DNA of 64,000 nucleotides. Source: Zhengitettix transpicula. Its lineage: Eukaryota > Arthropoda > Insecta > Orthoptera > Tetrigidae. Location: contig CM073593.1 of NCBI GenBank assembly GCA_037074705.1, forward strand, positions 106,766,238 through 106,830,237, given 5' to 3'. Shown here in pieces: positions 1 to 12,182 of the stretch. Within the stretch, counting starts at the first letter, position 1. Each line of letters opens with the position of its first letter. The notes below the pieces were generated by a model. It made no database searches. It saw nothing but the letters and a program-made list of their open reading frames with translations, and was not told the origin of the DNA. The position numbers were made by a program, and so were the translations under genes.

Positions 1-2041
1 TAGTCTTCAAGAGTGAACATTATGGAGGACACTGACGTATTGAAGCACGAAGGGCTCGTTAAATTACCATCAGATGGAACTGTGTAGAATTGAAGAGGAA
101 GACCACAAACAACGTTAGAATATATTAGGCAAATAAGGGTGGATGGGCTGCATCAAGCCAGACTCCCACGACAATACAACAATCACTTGTAGTTCCATTT
201 AAATACACGGGATTATAAATGATAAAACCCAGTCACATATAAAATTTATTTTAATGTACTTTACAGGATTTAAAATTTTACGTGAAAAGCATTCGGCTAC
301 TTTAACCACATTCACCTGTACATTGTGTAACAGAGATTTAATTATATTGTTACATACCCCGTAGTTGGCAAGTTATTATCAGACATGGTTCAATGCCCCA
401 ACAACCTTCGTATCGATATTTCATTGTATATCGATTGGAGACAAATAATTGAAACTGCTTCAACTTGAATTTTTATCAGTTTATTCGACAAGGATTTTTC
501 ATGCGAAAACTAAAAATTCAAAGTGATCGTACTTGCATATTATAAAGACACATGGATTACACATTAAATAAAAGTAAAATGAGACACATCGAAATTTGAA
601 AGTGTCTTTAGAGATGCAGATTTGTTCGAGTATAGGAAAAATAGTGCTGCAAAATTTTTTGATAATCAAAACGGGAATAATAAATGTGTTAATACTTTTT
701 GTCAGATGACTTCGGAAATTGTCCAAAACAAAAGTTAATTTAAAAAAATTGTAACAAAATTATATAAATACTCAATTTTATATTGAAAACGTTTCGGCTC
801 CAAAACATCCACAAAGTATTCTTCACAAATTGTGGACGAACAAGCAATGGTTGTATCAAGCACGAGCAATAATTCCATAAATAACAAGAGTTTTGGCGCA
901 ACGCTGGAGGCTCGCCCCTTGCCAAGTCAGACCATCCATCATCCAGGACTTTGTCCTGCTCGCACACACGCTCTTATTATACACATAACATTGTCAGATA
1001 TAAAGAAACCTAGGGTTTAATATTAGTATTGCTTTTTTTAAGCGGTGGGAAATAAGAACGAGTTTTTAAGGAAGCGAACACAGTCTCAATTTTTTGACAC
1101 TTTATTTAAATTCGTCAGGAATTTTACAGTAGCTTGCGACCTCCCATTTGTTGCCATAATAATATAAAACAAACATTAACATTTACGTTTTAATGGATGC
1201 GGCAGTAATTAAAACCAGCAATTGCAATCTCTTGAAAACGGGACGAGGGATTCAAGATGAGTAAAGCCTGGGATCCTGTTGTTTTTTTAGGTAACAGGCT
1301 ACATGAGGGTAATCCACATGGTGGCAACTCCCCCTTTAATAGCATAGGAAGGGATATGAAAAGGGGGATGCGGAAGAGTACAGGAAGGTAGCCAAGGGTT
1401 AACTAGGGGCCCCCGGGCTATAGTTCAAGGATCCTACCCGGCAATTCGCCTTAAAGTGATGCAGGGAAACCCTAGTAAAACCTGCATCAGGTAGGTCGGG
1501 CATTGGGTACTTGTCCCACGCCCTTCCCTGGATGGCGGGAGACGGGGTTAGCTGTGGGGGCGCAGCATTCCCTTCTCCTTGCCTCGACCAGTTTAGGAGG
1601 CAGCTGGCCGACTGTTCCAACAGAGAACAACTCTTCTGGGATCGTGTATTGGCTACACAAATTATCCAATTACAACTGACCTCACAATGTTTATAATTTA
1701 TGGAGTCTATGTCAACCGCACCAGAGAAAATAAATTGTTGAACAAAATGGTACACGAAGCCTACAACTACGAACGTTATATTAAATCCCCATCCATGGGG
1801 ATAAAAAAAATTCAATGCAGTTTTCAATTGATAAATAGAGCGATTAAAGAAAAATAAGAAGAAAATTGTTTAAAATACTAAAAGAAATTAGAAATCTGAA
1901 TTTTTTAAAAAATGATTGGTTACTTAATATTTATGACAGTAATAAAATAAAGTAATAAAATTATTCTAAACGTTTCCTCAAAGCATTACCCGGGGAAACC
2001 TTGGCACATTTATAATTAACAATAAAACTGTGTTGTTGCAG
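1..2041. other. Sequence upstream of the first recognised nidogen exon
   Basis: No nidogen exon or signal peptide was recognised here, so this is probably intron. About 880-1000 and 1400-1690 are GC-richer than the surroundings and full of short spurious ORFs on both strands, which looks like an old interspersed repeat. The acceptor used by the first visible exon is the pyrimidine-poor run ending in TTGTTGCAG just before 2042. Confidence 0.5.
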
Positions 2042-4116
2042 GTAAACAGCAATGGATTGTTGTCATTTTTGACGGAGATTCCTTCTTTCTTTAACATTCA
2101 GTTTCCCCTTGATTATCCAGTCATTGCGCCTCTGTACACAAACGTGGACACGCGAGGCAGCGGATCCGTCTCTTTCAGGTAAGCAAAGCAACCTTTACAG
2201 TAACTGCCCTCGAGCACTACAACTTGTGCAAGATGGTCTAAATCTAAATTAAATATTTCGTTTTGGAACAGGGTTTAGTTTTAAATTCATGCCCTCCAGC
2301 AGATTGTTACATAATTTTAGACAGCTTTTAAATATATTTAACATATAAATAAGAAATAATTTTAGGACATTTGCATAATTTTGTGAGAAATTTTAGTGCT
2401 GCAATGGGACAAACAATATTGTAAGATACGTAGAATTGTAGGGATATTTGTAATTACATGTATGCATCTTTTTTTTTTTTTTTTTTGGGGGGGGGGGGGG
2501 GGAAGCAAAGACAAAGACTTTTTAATTCACAACGGACGTGGAACAGAAAAAATGAAGGTTCGAAATACGTTACGCCCGGTCAAGGACAAAACCCCTGTTC
2601 CTGAGGTTTCAACTACTTTGGGCAAACTCTGCGGACCGATAGAATATTTTACTACTACTACTACTCGAACGGCACTTCACCTGAAGAAGAAGCGGTGCCA
2701 GCCGTCGAAACGTTGTGGCTAACAAACTTCGATATCCGAAAGAACTACTCATCATTACAGAGTTGTTATTAAACATTGAAACAGCGTTTTAATTTTCCAT
2801 TATATTTGCTAAATTAAAAATATATTAAATAAATAATTTAAACTCTCAACTCATGTATATATAATATATAACCCGTAAATAGAAATTATACAAATAATAT
2901 ACACTTGAAAATATTTTTTATCATCTCCAGGGAAACACAAGATCCAGTTATATTAACTGCACTTACCAAAAAAATACAGAAAGCTTTCAGCTCTGGCAAG
3001 AACTTTGAAGCCAAAAGTGCCTTTGTAACAACTTGGAAAGATGTTGGTTATTACAATATGGGCACAGATAAGGTAATAGAATTTTACAATTTCAGTGTAT
3101 AATTTTATGTATATTTATTTGATCAATGAAAATTTATTTTTATTATAAATATTCTCTTGTTAAATGAAATAGCATATTTCTTAAGTCCACACGAGATAAG
3201 TGAAGATGCTATTTTAGCAAATTGATATATTACTTTTTAAAGCGATACAATATTGTTCATACTCTCCGAGGCAATGTAAAAGTCAGGAATACAAATAACA
3301 GATAATCGGTGAATGCGTAAATAAGAAATCTAGAATTCGTTTTTAGCTTCAGAAGTTTCAACTGGTGAGTCTAATCAGTCTGACAAGCATAACTATAATT
3401 GTAATATCTGCTTGGAATCAATTCAATGACACTTAGTTTAATGTATTTCAGAATATTCATAACTTGCTTCACTTCCAACTTTCACTGTATTGTTCATGGA
3501 TTATTTAATTACAGTTAACCAAATTGAAATAAGATGAAACTACATTTTATTGCTATGCATAAACAACTTTAATATATTTTACTAGGTGAATACATACCAG
3601 GTGGTTATAGCAACTGACGGTGAACAAAGCTTTGTTGAGTTTCTGTACCCTCAGGGAGGCATCCAGTGGGTCCAAGGAACAGGGCAAGATTCTGGATTAC
3701 CTGATGCACGAGCACAGGCTGGTTTTGTTTCTGTAAATGGATATTTATATACACTAAGAGGTTCAGGAACAGACCAAATACAAAATTTAGACAGGTAAAA
3801 TTAAATCAAATTATCAAAATTCTTCACAATATTCTTACACTTAGAAAAAATAAAATACTATTTTTAAATGTTTATTTACAAATATGTGAGTAATTTTTAA
3901 GTGGCCTGGAATCAAACCACTTGAAGTTTCTCTACTGAATGTAATCTGCTACGTTTTTAGCTCTTATCTTACTCCTAATTTAAAATAATTTGCAATAATC
4001 AAATTTTATTTTCAGATGGTCAAATATTGGAGAACCAGGCATTTGGTTATTCAATGTTGGAGAATTTGATGACAATGGAAATATTTTGCTCCCAGATTTA
4101 ATTGAAGATGATCGAA
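2042..4116 (+). CDS. Ndg: Nidogen exons 1-4 of the window: NIDO domain
   Basis: Four exons (2042-2178, 2931-3072, 3586-3794, 4016-4116) encode most of the extracellular NIDO domain. Readable landmarks are [56 protein letters not shown] and [10 protein letters not shown], in the order seen in vertebrate nidogen. The first exon is entered in phase 0 from the acceptor ending at 2041. The N-terminal part of NIDO is therefore on an exon not seen here. Confidence 0.95.
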
Positions 4117-7100
4117 GTATGTCTTTTACTGCTTATATTGGCTAATTTACTGAATTATTTCATTCTTATTAATGAAATCAAAAATACTCTTTATACCTTA
4201 AAGAAGTAAAAATGATAAATTAGAGTATTAAACTCAGCTACTTCCATAACCCTGGATTTGACACCAATCTCAGCTTTTTTCACATTATTTTTATGAAACA
4301 AACTTCCACCCCCACCCCAAATACCCCTCAAATACTGCTAAGGGTTGACATTTTATACTACTGATACAAAAATTGAAACTATAAAACTCATTGGCACTCA
4401 AAACTATTTATTTGGCAGTAATATCTGCTGTTTTCACAAGTTTTAAAAATACCACAACTACCCACCCCTACGGGATACTAACATAATGTCCTGGGTTGTA
4501 AGTAACATGTGCCCCAAGTTTGGTTGAAGTGACTCCACATCTTCAAATGTATTCAGAACACACACACACATACCCATCAACTTTTCATTAAATTAACTTA
4601 ATAATATTATCATCTTAATATGTTGTAACATCGATTACTAATTTTTTGACAGTTATAGTCTTTGAATCATAGTTTAAAGGTGATAGTTTTTATATTTTCC
4701 AATGATATTTTTTAGCTATATTAATTTACCACTTGCAGAATATGAGCTACCACAATTATGATGTTTAATTTAATATTTTGCCTTACATTGACACAAAAAT
4801 TAAATGTGTGTGATATTAATAAGTCTATTATATTTAGATATTTCGGATCTTCTCAACACATGCTCTTACCGTGGAACAACTGTTTGCCACAGTAAAGGGC
4901 AATGCATTGACTACTCAACAGGTTTCTGCTGTATTTGTAATGAAGGTTTCTATGGCAATGGGATTAACTGCTTAAAAGAAGGTAACTTTTCCTCTCTTTT
5001 TGCATGTTTAAAACCATTCTATAATGCTAAATATGTATTAAAATTAATAACAGAGGTGTATTTTATCATTAATGCTATTTATGAATTTTGAAAGCCTTTG
5101 AAGTCTCTTCAGAAATGATCTTTTAATATCAGTTTGTTAAATAAAGTGCTATCCTGCTTGGTATTGGATTTTTACATGTATTTCTTTCTATTGGCAAAAT
5201 TTAATTTCAAAAATGTATAATGTTGCTAACAAACTTCATTTGCTAAGTTTAGGCACTCCTATACGAATGAATGGCAAAATCTCAGGATTTATAAATAGTA
5301 TTGAATTGGAAACAGTTGATATGCAATCGTATATTGTAACCCCTGATGGGCGCACCTATACAGCAGTATCACACGTTCCTGAGCTGCTTGGATACGATAT
5401 GCAGACATTAAATATCATCGGTGGAGTTATTGGCTGGTTATTTGCAAGGCCTGTTAATAATGCTCAAAATGGATACCAATTGACCGGTATGTATCTAATC
5501 TTCATAGTTCTATGAAAATGTGGATTTAGTACTAGTATAGTATATATGTGAACATTTAAATATATGACTAAATTAGATTAATTTTAAGTAATTCCTGCTG
5601 CCAGTTATATTCAATTAAACCTAGCAGTAGGCGAAAGAGCTATCCTATCAACTCTATGATCTTTTCTAGACATAGGGTATCTTTCATTACTTTTATGAAT
5701 AACAAATTGGCAATCTATACAATGTTAATGAATTGGCTTTGGCTGAGAAATTTCAATTCAGTTCGCTTTTAAAATCTACCAGAAATGTCATGCACAAATA
5801 ATAGAGGATTATTCTTGGTAATATGACATTTAGAATTCATTCAAGTACAAAATATAGTTTCCAATTAGGAATATGAATACCTTATTTAACTATATAATTC
5901 AATCCATATGGTTTTCATTTAATATTGTTTTTGCTATAGGTGGAGTTTTCAATCATACAGCTGATGTAAACTTTCCAAGCACTGGACACAAAGTAACTCT
6001 TAGACAAAAATTCCTAGGTCTAGATGTTTTTGATCAATTGAAAGTTGAATCAGATATTAGAGGATCTATTCCAACAATTCCATTGGACTCAAAACTAAAT
6101 GTTAATGAATATGAAATAGAATACAGGAAAACAGGACCAGGTAAATTAAGAGATATCTCTTGTAAATTGGTATAAATACATTAAGGAAGATTTTTTTTCT
6201 TAAATTTAAGAACCTTTATAATAATTGGGTTTTAACAGTGTGAATTTATGCTTCAATATCAAAGACTTTGAACTGCCTGCCTACCTTGCAGCCTCTCAGC
6301 CAGCTGGCCAACTCTGTGTCTCTCGAATAAGAAAAACACATGGAAAGTAACCAGCTCTAGGTGGCACACGAGCACATACAAAAGCATGCATTCATTGTTC
6401 CTAAAGTTGTTTTCGTCACTTGTGGTGATGCAGTACATAACTTAAAAAACTCATGAGCCACCAATGGTTTTTGGTATTTTGACAAGAAAATAATGTTTGG
6501 TTGTTTATTTTTCTGAAACTTAAAATGTATTTCTATTAAATGTATTTCACAACTGCATCATTTACCAATCCATTAGAATTTCATAGTTATTAGCAGAATC
6601 TCTAAAGCACAATTTTTCGAGCAATCTACTTGACACCAGTTTTTCAATTTAAACACTACCCCAGAATTGTTGTCAATTCAATTATTTTCTATATGTCATA
6701 CTTCTAAAGTTTTATTTAGATTTATTTTAGTGTAGAAATTTTTTAAGAATTAGATAAATTAAAACCTATAAATTAAAGTAAAATTCTGAATTCAATTATT
6801 TAAATTTACATAAAATTTCAGGAAGAATTGTTTCTTCATCCTCTCATTCATATCAGATTGAAGGAAACCCGTTGGAAACTCAATTCATAATTGATCAATC
6901 TATTGAATTTGATGAATGTACAAATTCACCTCCAAACTTTTCAACATTTCTTTTGAAAGTTAACCGAAATTTTATAAGCTATGAAGTGAAAGAAAAAATA
7001 ATACGTTATGGAATGACCAATAAGGTGACATTAAGAGATTCAGGTATGTAATGTAACTTTAAAAATTCTTTTGGTTCACCTAAATAAACAAATAATCCAT

Positions 7101-10100
7101 CAAACTGTAGTTTTTATCAGCAAATAAAATTAAACGATTTTGGTTTTTAAGACCTGACTTATTGGTAAAAGAATCAGTCCTTTAGTGATCAGGATTAAGT
7201 AATGAAAATTTAAATCTCTTATTTGGACTAACTGTTTCTTGTCACTCAATTTTCTGTGGACTTATATAGCTTTAGGCTGTAGGCTAAAGATACTACGTGT
7301 TCTGACGTATGGCCTAGAATTAGTAGGATAATACCTCACGTACAGGCAACTGGAAGAACTGGAGCGAGTAAAGGCTAGATACCCGAAAAGAATTTTAGGA
7401 GTTCCACAAAATCCAAGATCGAGGCTAGTGTACGACCTTCCTAAAAGAGGATTTAAGATATGATCTGATACTACCAGCTGGTTCCAGCTTCAGACAGCTT
7501 TTACAGGATCTGTATGAGAGGAAACCGGAGGACTTCTATGAAACATCTGCTATGCAGGACAGGACATGGATGGAAGGCAACCATGAGACTGGCGATCCAT
7601 GGCTTGCACCATAAAGTGTGCTTAAACAAAGTATTTCATGAACCAAAAGACAAGTGTGTGTGTGAGTTATGTTTAGAAGTCTGTGAGAGATATCATATTG
7701 TAAAATGTAGGAATAGACAGAAATCTATCGCAGCTTACAGCAAGGAAAGGTTGTAAGGCATGTGTGCGCTTCCAATATATTTATGTATTTATATAGCTTT
7801 AAGCCTTCATACTTAGTTATATTATATGAGATTATTCAAGAACTAATTAAACCTTTGTGTTAATTGGGCAAAACGTGATAAAATTTTATTTACGGAAATG
7901 ATGTTACCGCATTTAAAGGCGTGAATAGGCCGCACTTTTATTAATAAAAATACGTCAACAAAATGGGGTGCAGCTTCTGCTCGAAATTTTTAAATTAAAT
8001 ACAATAAACACCCGGTTATGTATTGAAGTAGGGTATATATATATAATTGACTTTTTACAGTTGGTTACACTGTTTCTTAAACAGCAGACTAGGGTTACAT
8101 TGTTGAGTTTTGTCGTAAGCGAGTGTAGTGAATGTTGAAACGACCTTCGTAACTTAAAGTAAGTAAATTTCTATTTAAAACTGGCGGACGTTTCGACGGC
8201 GAATAAGTGAAGTTATTTGTCTGTTATAACATTTTTTTTAACATTATTATTTTCAACAGACGTTATATTTTTTGTTTATTGTAGCGAAGTTAGTTGTGGC
8301 GTGTTAACGTGTTACTAGCAACCCACCATCACAAAACACCATTTTATTTTAGATCGCTTTACTAGTATAATGCATTAGTATCAACAAACCTTACAAGCTA
8401 CTGCAGTGATTAAAAAGAGTTTAAGTTACCTGTTCATCATCGTCAGACGAAGCGCCCAACACTGCGTCGTCTTCGGACCCGTCGGTTGCGTTGGAAATTG
8501 AAGTGGTTTTGAAGCTGCCGGGATTAATTACAACGCATCCAGGATCCATTCACCGCACTGTTCCTACACACTCTGTTACATTCCTTGGGGGGGGGGGGGG
8601 TGCAGCTTTTCCTTTCACATCGTTTCTCGCTTCAATTCCAGCTTGAACGGATTTTTCGCCTACTTTGTCGGCCGTAGTTTCCCCAGGCATTTAAAAAATA
8701 CAAGAGTTTCGTCAACATTCATTCCATGCTGTTTATCACGCGTCTTCCTTAAATTCAAGACGTGTCGCTGAAATACGATCAGGTTTCTCTTGGTACGTTT
8801 CGGGTATTCGCAGAGTCATTCTGGTTCTTCTGCGAATCACGAACTCGTGAACGTCTTGCCCAACCGTAACCTGCGTAAATGGACTTTCAGGAACTTCAAA
8901 CTGTAGCGTTTCAACTGAAATAGAAAATCCGCCTTCTCGTGTTTTACCTTGGTAATAGGACGATAAAATGGACGAAAGACACCAATCCGTGTTTATATAA
9001 CTGCGATTCATTTTGATATTCTCCTTTTATGTTTCCGTTCTTCGATCACTTCGATATGGTAAACATATTTCTTCAACTTATACTGATGAAGTTAATCTGT
9101 TATTAGTCACTTAAAAATAATTTATTCGTGTTATTCACAACAAAGAAAAAAAAAAAACATTCTCCCATCAAGGCAAAGATACAGCTACTCTCAACATCAG
9201 AGATGACTCCTCCATCTCTGCCCTAAGAATATGAATATCATTTCAGTACTCCATAAGATCGTTCCGCAGTTCTAGATTTTGCGCCCCCCCCCCACCCACC
9301 CACACACACATTCCGAAATGCCTGCCGATTCTGTGACGTATTTTTAAGTGCATTTAATATTAAAGTATAACGCCGCATGTTCTTTTCATCATGATCATGA
9401 TCATCAAACTTTCTTCCTGCTTCTCCAATTCTATTTTCTTCGGTGTAACACACCACTTGTAATTTAAATTGTGAAGCGTAACTTTATAGTGGTCAACTAT
9501 GGAGCACCAATGCTACTAGTACCGCACTTTATCCACCATCAGCTAAGACTGAACCTGATATCGTTAGGCGAACATTGAACTATAACGGCGTTTTACACCA
9601 AATGTTGTCAACCTTTTTTGTCATCAATGATGTTGACATCAAGGCACATCAATATTTTTCCCAATGTTCTTTACCACGATTCAGCAATTCTATAGCAATC
9701 CTCCCCCACCACTACACTCAACGTCACTTCAAAAGAAAATGCCCTATCGACCTCATCCTTCCTCCAGAACTCTCTCGCACATCTGCAGAACCCAACAACC
9801 ATACCATTCAACCTATCAAACTCAATAATCACCAGTGAACGCTCATACTCCCACAACGTATGCCCCTCAGATAGACAAATTAACAAAAACTGCAAAATTA
9901 GATTAATTTCTGGACTAACCTAATTACCAAGTGCCAAGTGCATGTGTTAATTATGTACATAATTTAAATTGTATATACAGTAAACAATATGTAACCAACC
10001 AATAATCTCAGGATAAAAATTTTGTAATAAATAAATACAAAAAACTGACAACCTGTAGAAAATGTGAACAACACAAAAAAATTTGCTTTAGAATTTTCCT

Positions 10101-11525
10101 AAAAATTGTCAACATATATAGCCAACTCCGGTGTAAACATGGCTTTAGGAATGTACAAAATTGCCACATTCCACAGGACTAAGCTATAATTTTAGTCTAC
10201 AATGAAATTCAGGAAAAAAAATTCCTCACAAATGTCTCAAATTCAGGTACAGCTTATACAAGAGTAAATACTGTATTTGGTAGAGTTACTGTCACAATAT
10301 GTATTCCTTTATTTTGTGAAATGATAAGCTTTTCTCCATCTTAACTCACTCCCTGCTCAGTCTAACCAGTCCAATAAATATAATAGCAAGTCCTAACTAT
10401 TTCTGTTGTAAAAAAAAAATATATAATAGAACTTTAAATTATTACAGATGATGATCCTTGCAAAAATGTTGAATGTGGTCAATTCAGCACCTGTGTAGCT
10501 GTAGATGATGATCATCGCTGTGTGTGCAATTCAGGGTTTGTATTCATATTCCATATTTTGTTGAGTATGAGACTGTTTACACCATATTATTAGAAGTATA
10601 TATATATATATATATGTATATTAATATAATGTGTTCAGTTCACTAAAATCAACTGCTTTTTTTAACCAAACTGCAACAATATATTTCCTAATACTCGTTA
10701 AAATAATTATTATGTAAATGATAAAATTTCCACATTTTTTTTAAAAAAAAATTACATGTGTATACAGATACATAAATCAATTTTGGTATATTTTCACATT
10801 CTTAGAACTACTGTTTTGACAAAACTTGACCAGTACATTTCTAACTGCGATTTAAAATATATGTGCTCTTTATATTATAATTTTTTATCTTGAAACAAGT
10901 TTGTATTATATATTATTAAAAATGATGCGTTAACATTTTTTTATATTAAATTTGTAGCATCAATTCTGATATTTTGAATAAGTGTTCCAAAACTAAAATT
11001 TTATTCAGTATATATTTTATTTACAGGACTGAAATCAATATACCTTTACTCAAATTCTAAGAAATGAAGTAAAGCATATTTAGGCCTCAATAATTGTAAA
11101 GTCTAATTAAGGAATATGGATGGGAAAACATTTTTTATCTAAGGTCAATATTTTACTCAAAACTGTTATTGACATATTTTTTATTTTAGATACCAATTCC
11201 TTTACTTGAGTGGATCAAATGGAACAGAACATACTGAATGTGTTGATATCAATGAGTGCACAAGTGGGACTCACACATGCTCTGCAAATGCTCAATGTAT
11301 CAATAATCCTGGTAGTTTCACTTGCAAATGTAACACTGGGTTTTCTGGAGATGGATACAATTGTGAAAGCAAGTTACTCTTTATATGTTTCTTAAAGTGA
11401 TTACATTTACCCAAAACTCACACATTACTTACAATATGAATATGTGAAATTAAAATAAATATTGCAAACTCAATTGTAAGCATATGAAATTTATCATCAA
11501 TGTTCAAGGTATTTCCTTGTAACTA

Positions 11526-11589
<64 letters not shown>

Positions 11590-12146
11590 TTGGATAGTGA
11601 GGAAGGATAGAAATAAATATGAGAAATAGGAGGATTGCACTTTATGTGAATTCATATGCTCAGGCGAAGAATTACGCACACCGAAAAGCATATGTTCAAA
11701 GCAGAGAGAAGGATGGAAGAAGAAGGAAAGACTGAAAATATTTGACCCAGGCAGGACCAGAACCCACGTATTCTGATCAGTACACAGACGCCTTAACCAT
11801 CTCAGCCACCGGGTCAAGTTCCTGACCAGGAAAATATAGACAGTCTTATTGTGGACAATTAGTAGTTTTAGTGGAGGAATGGATAGAGTAGAGGGAATGA
11901 AGTATTTGAGGAGAATATGTGGGTTCAGGTCCCGCCTGGGTCAAATATTTTCAGTCTTTCCATCTTCTTCCATCCTTCTCTCTGCTTTGAACATATGCTT
12001 TTTCTATGTGCGTAATTCTTCGCCTGAGCATATGAATTCACATAAAGTGCAATCCTCCTATTTCTCCTATTTATTTCTATCATTCCTCACTATCCAAGTT
12101 TGAATGTCACCAAATTATTTCCAATTCCTTAATGGATTCTCCTAAT

Positions 12147-12182
<36 letters not shown>

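Noticed and set aside
8736..9011. Minus-strand 91-codon ORF in the nidogen intron as a gene
   Set aside because: No domain, no splice context linking it convincingly to the 8430-8549 exon; recorded only as part of the intron description.
9671..9895. Minus-strand 74-codon ORF
   Set aside because: No family resemblance and a biased composition; likely repeat-derived or chance.
11369..11376. Ordinary GT donor at 11373 for nidogen exon 10
   Set aside because: It would leave phase 2 while the next exon requires phase 1; the GC donor at 11369 fits phase and consensus.
11752..11818. Functional tRNA gene
   Set aside because: The B box is degenerate and the tRNA-like part is fused to a SINE body with a TA tail and a partner copy next door.
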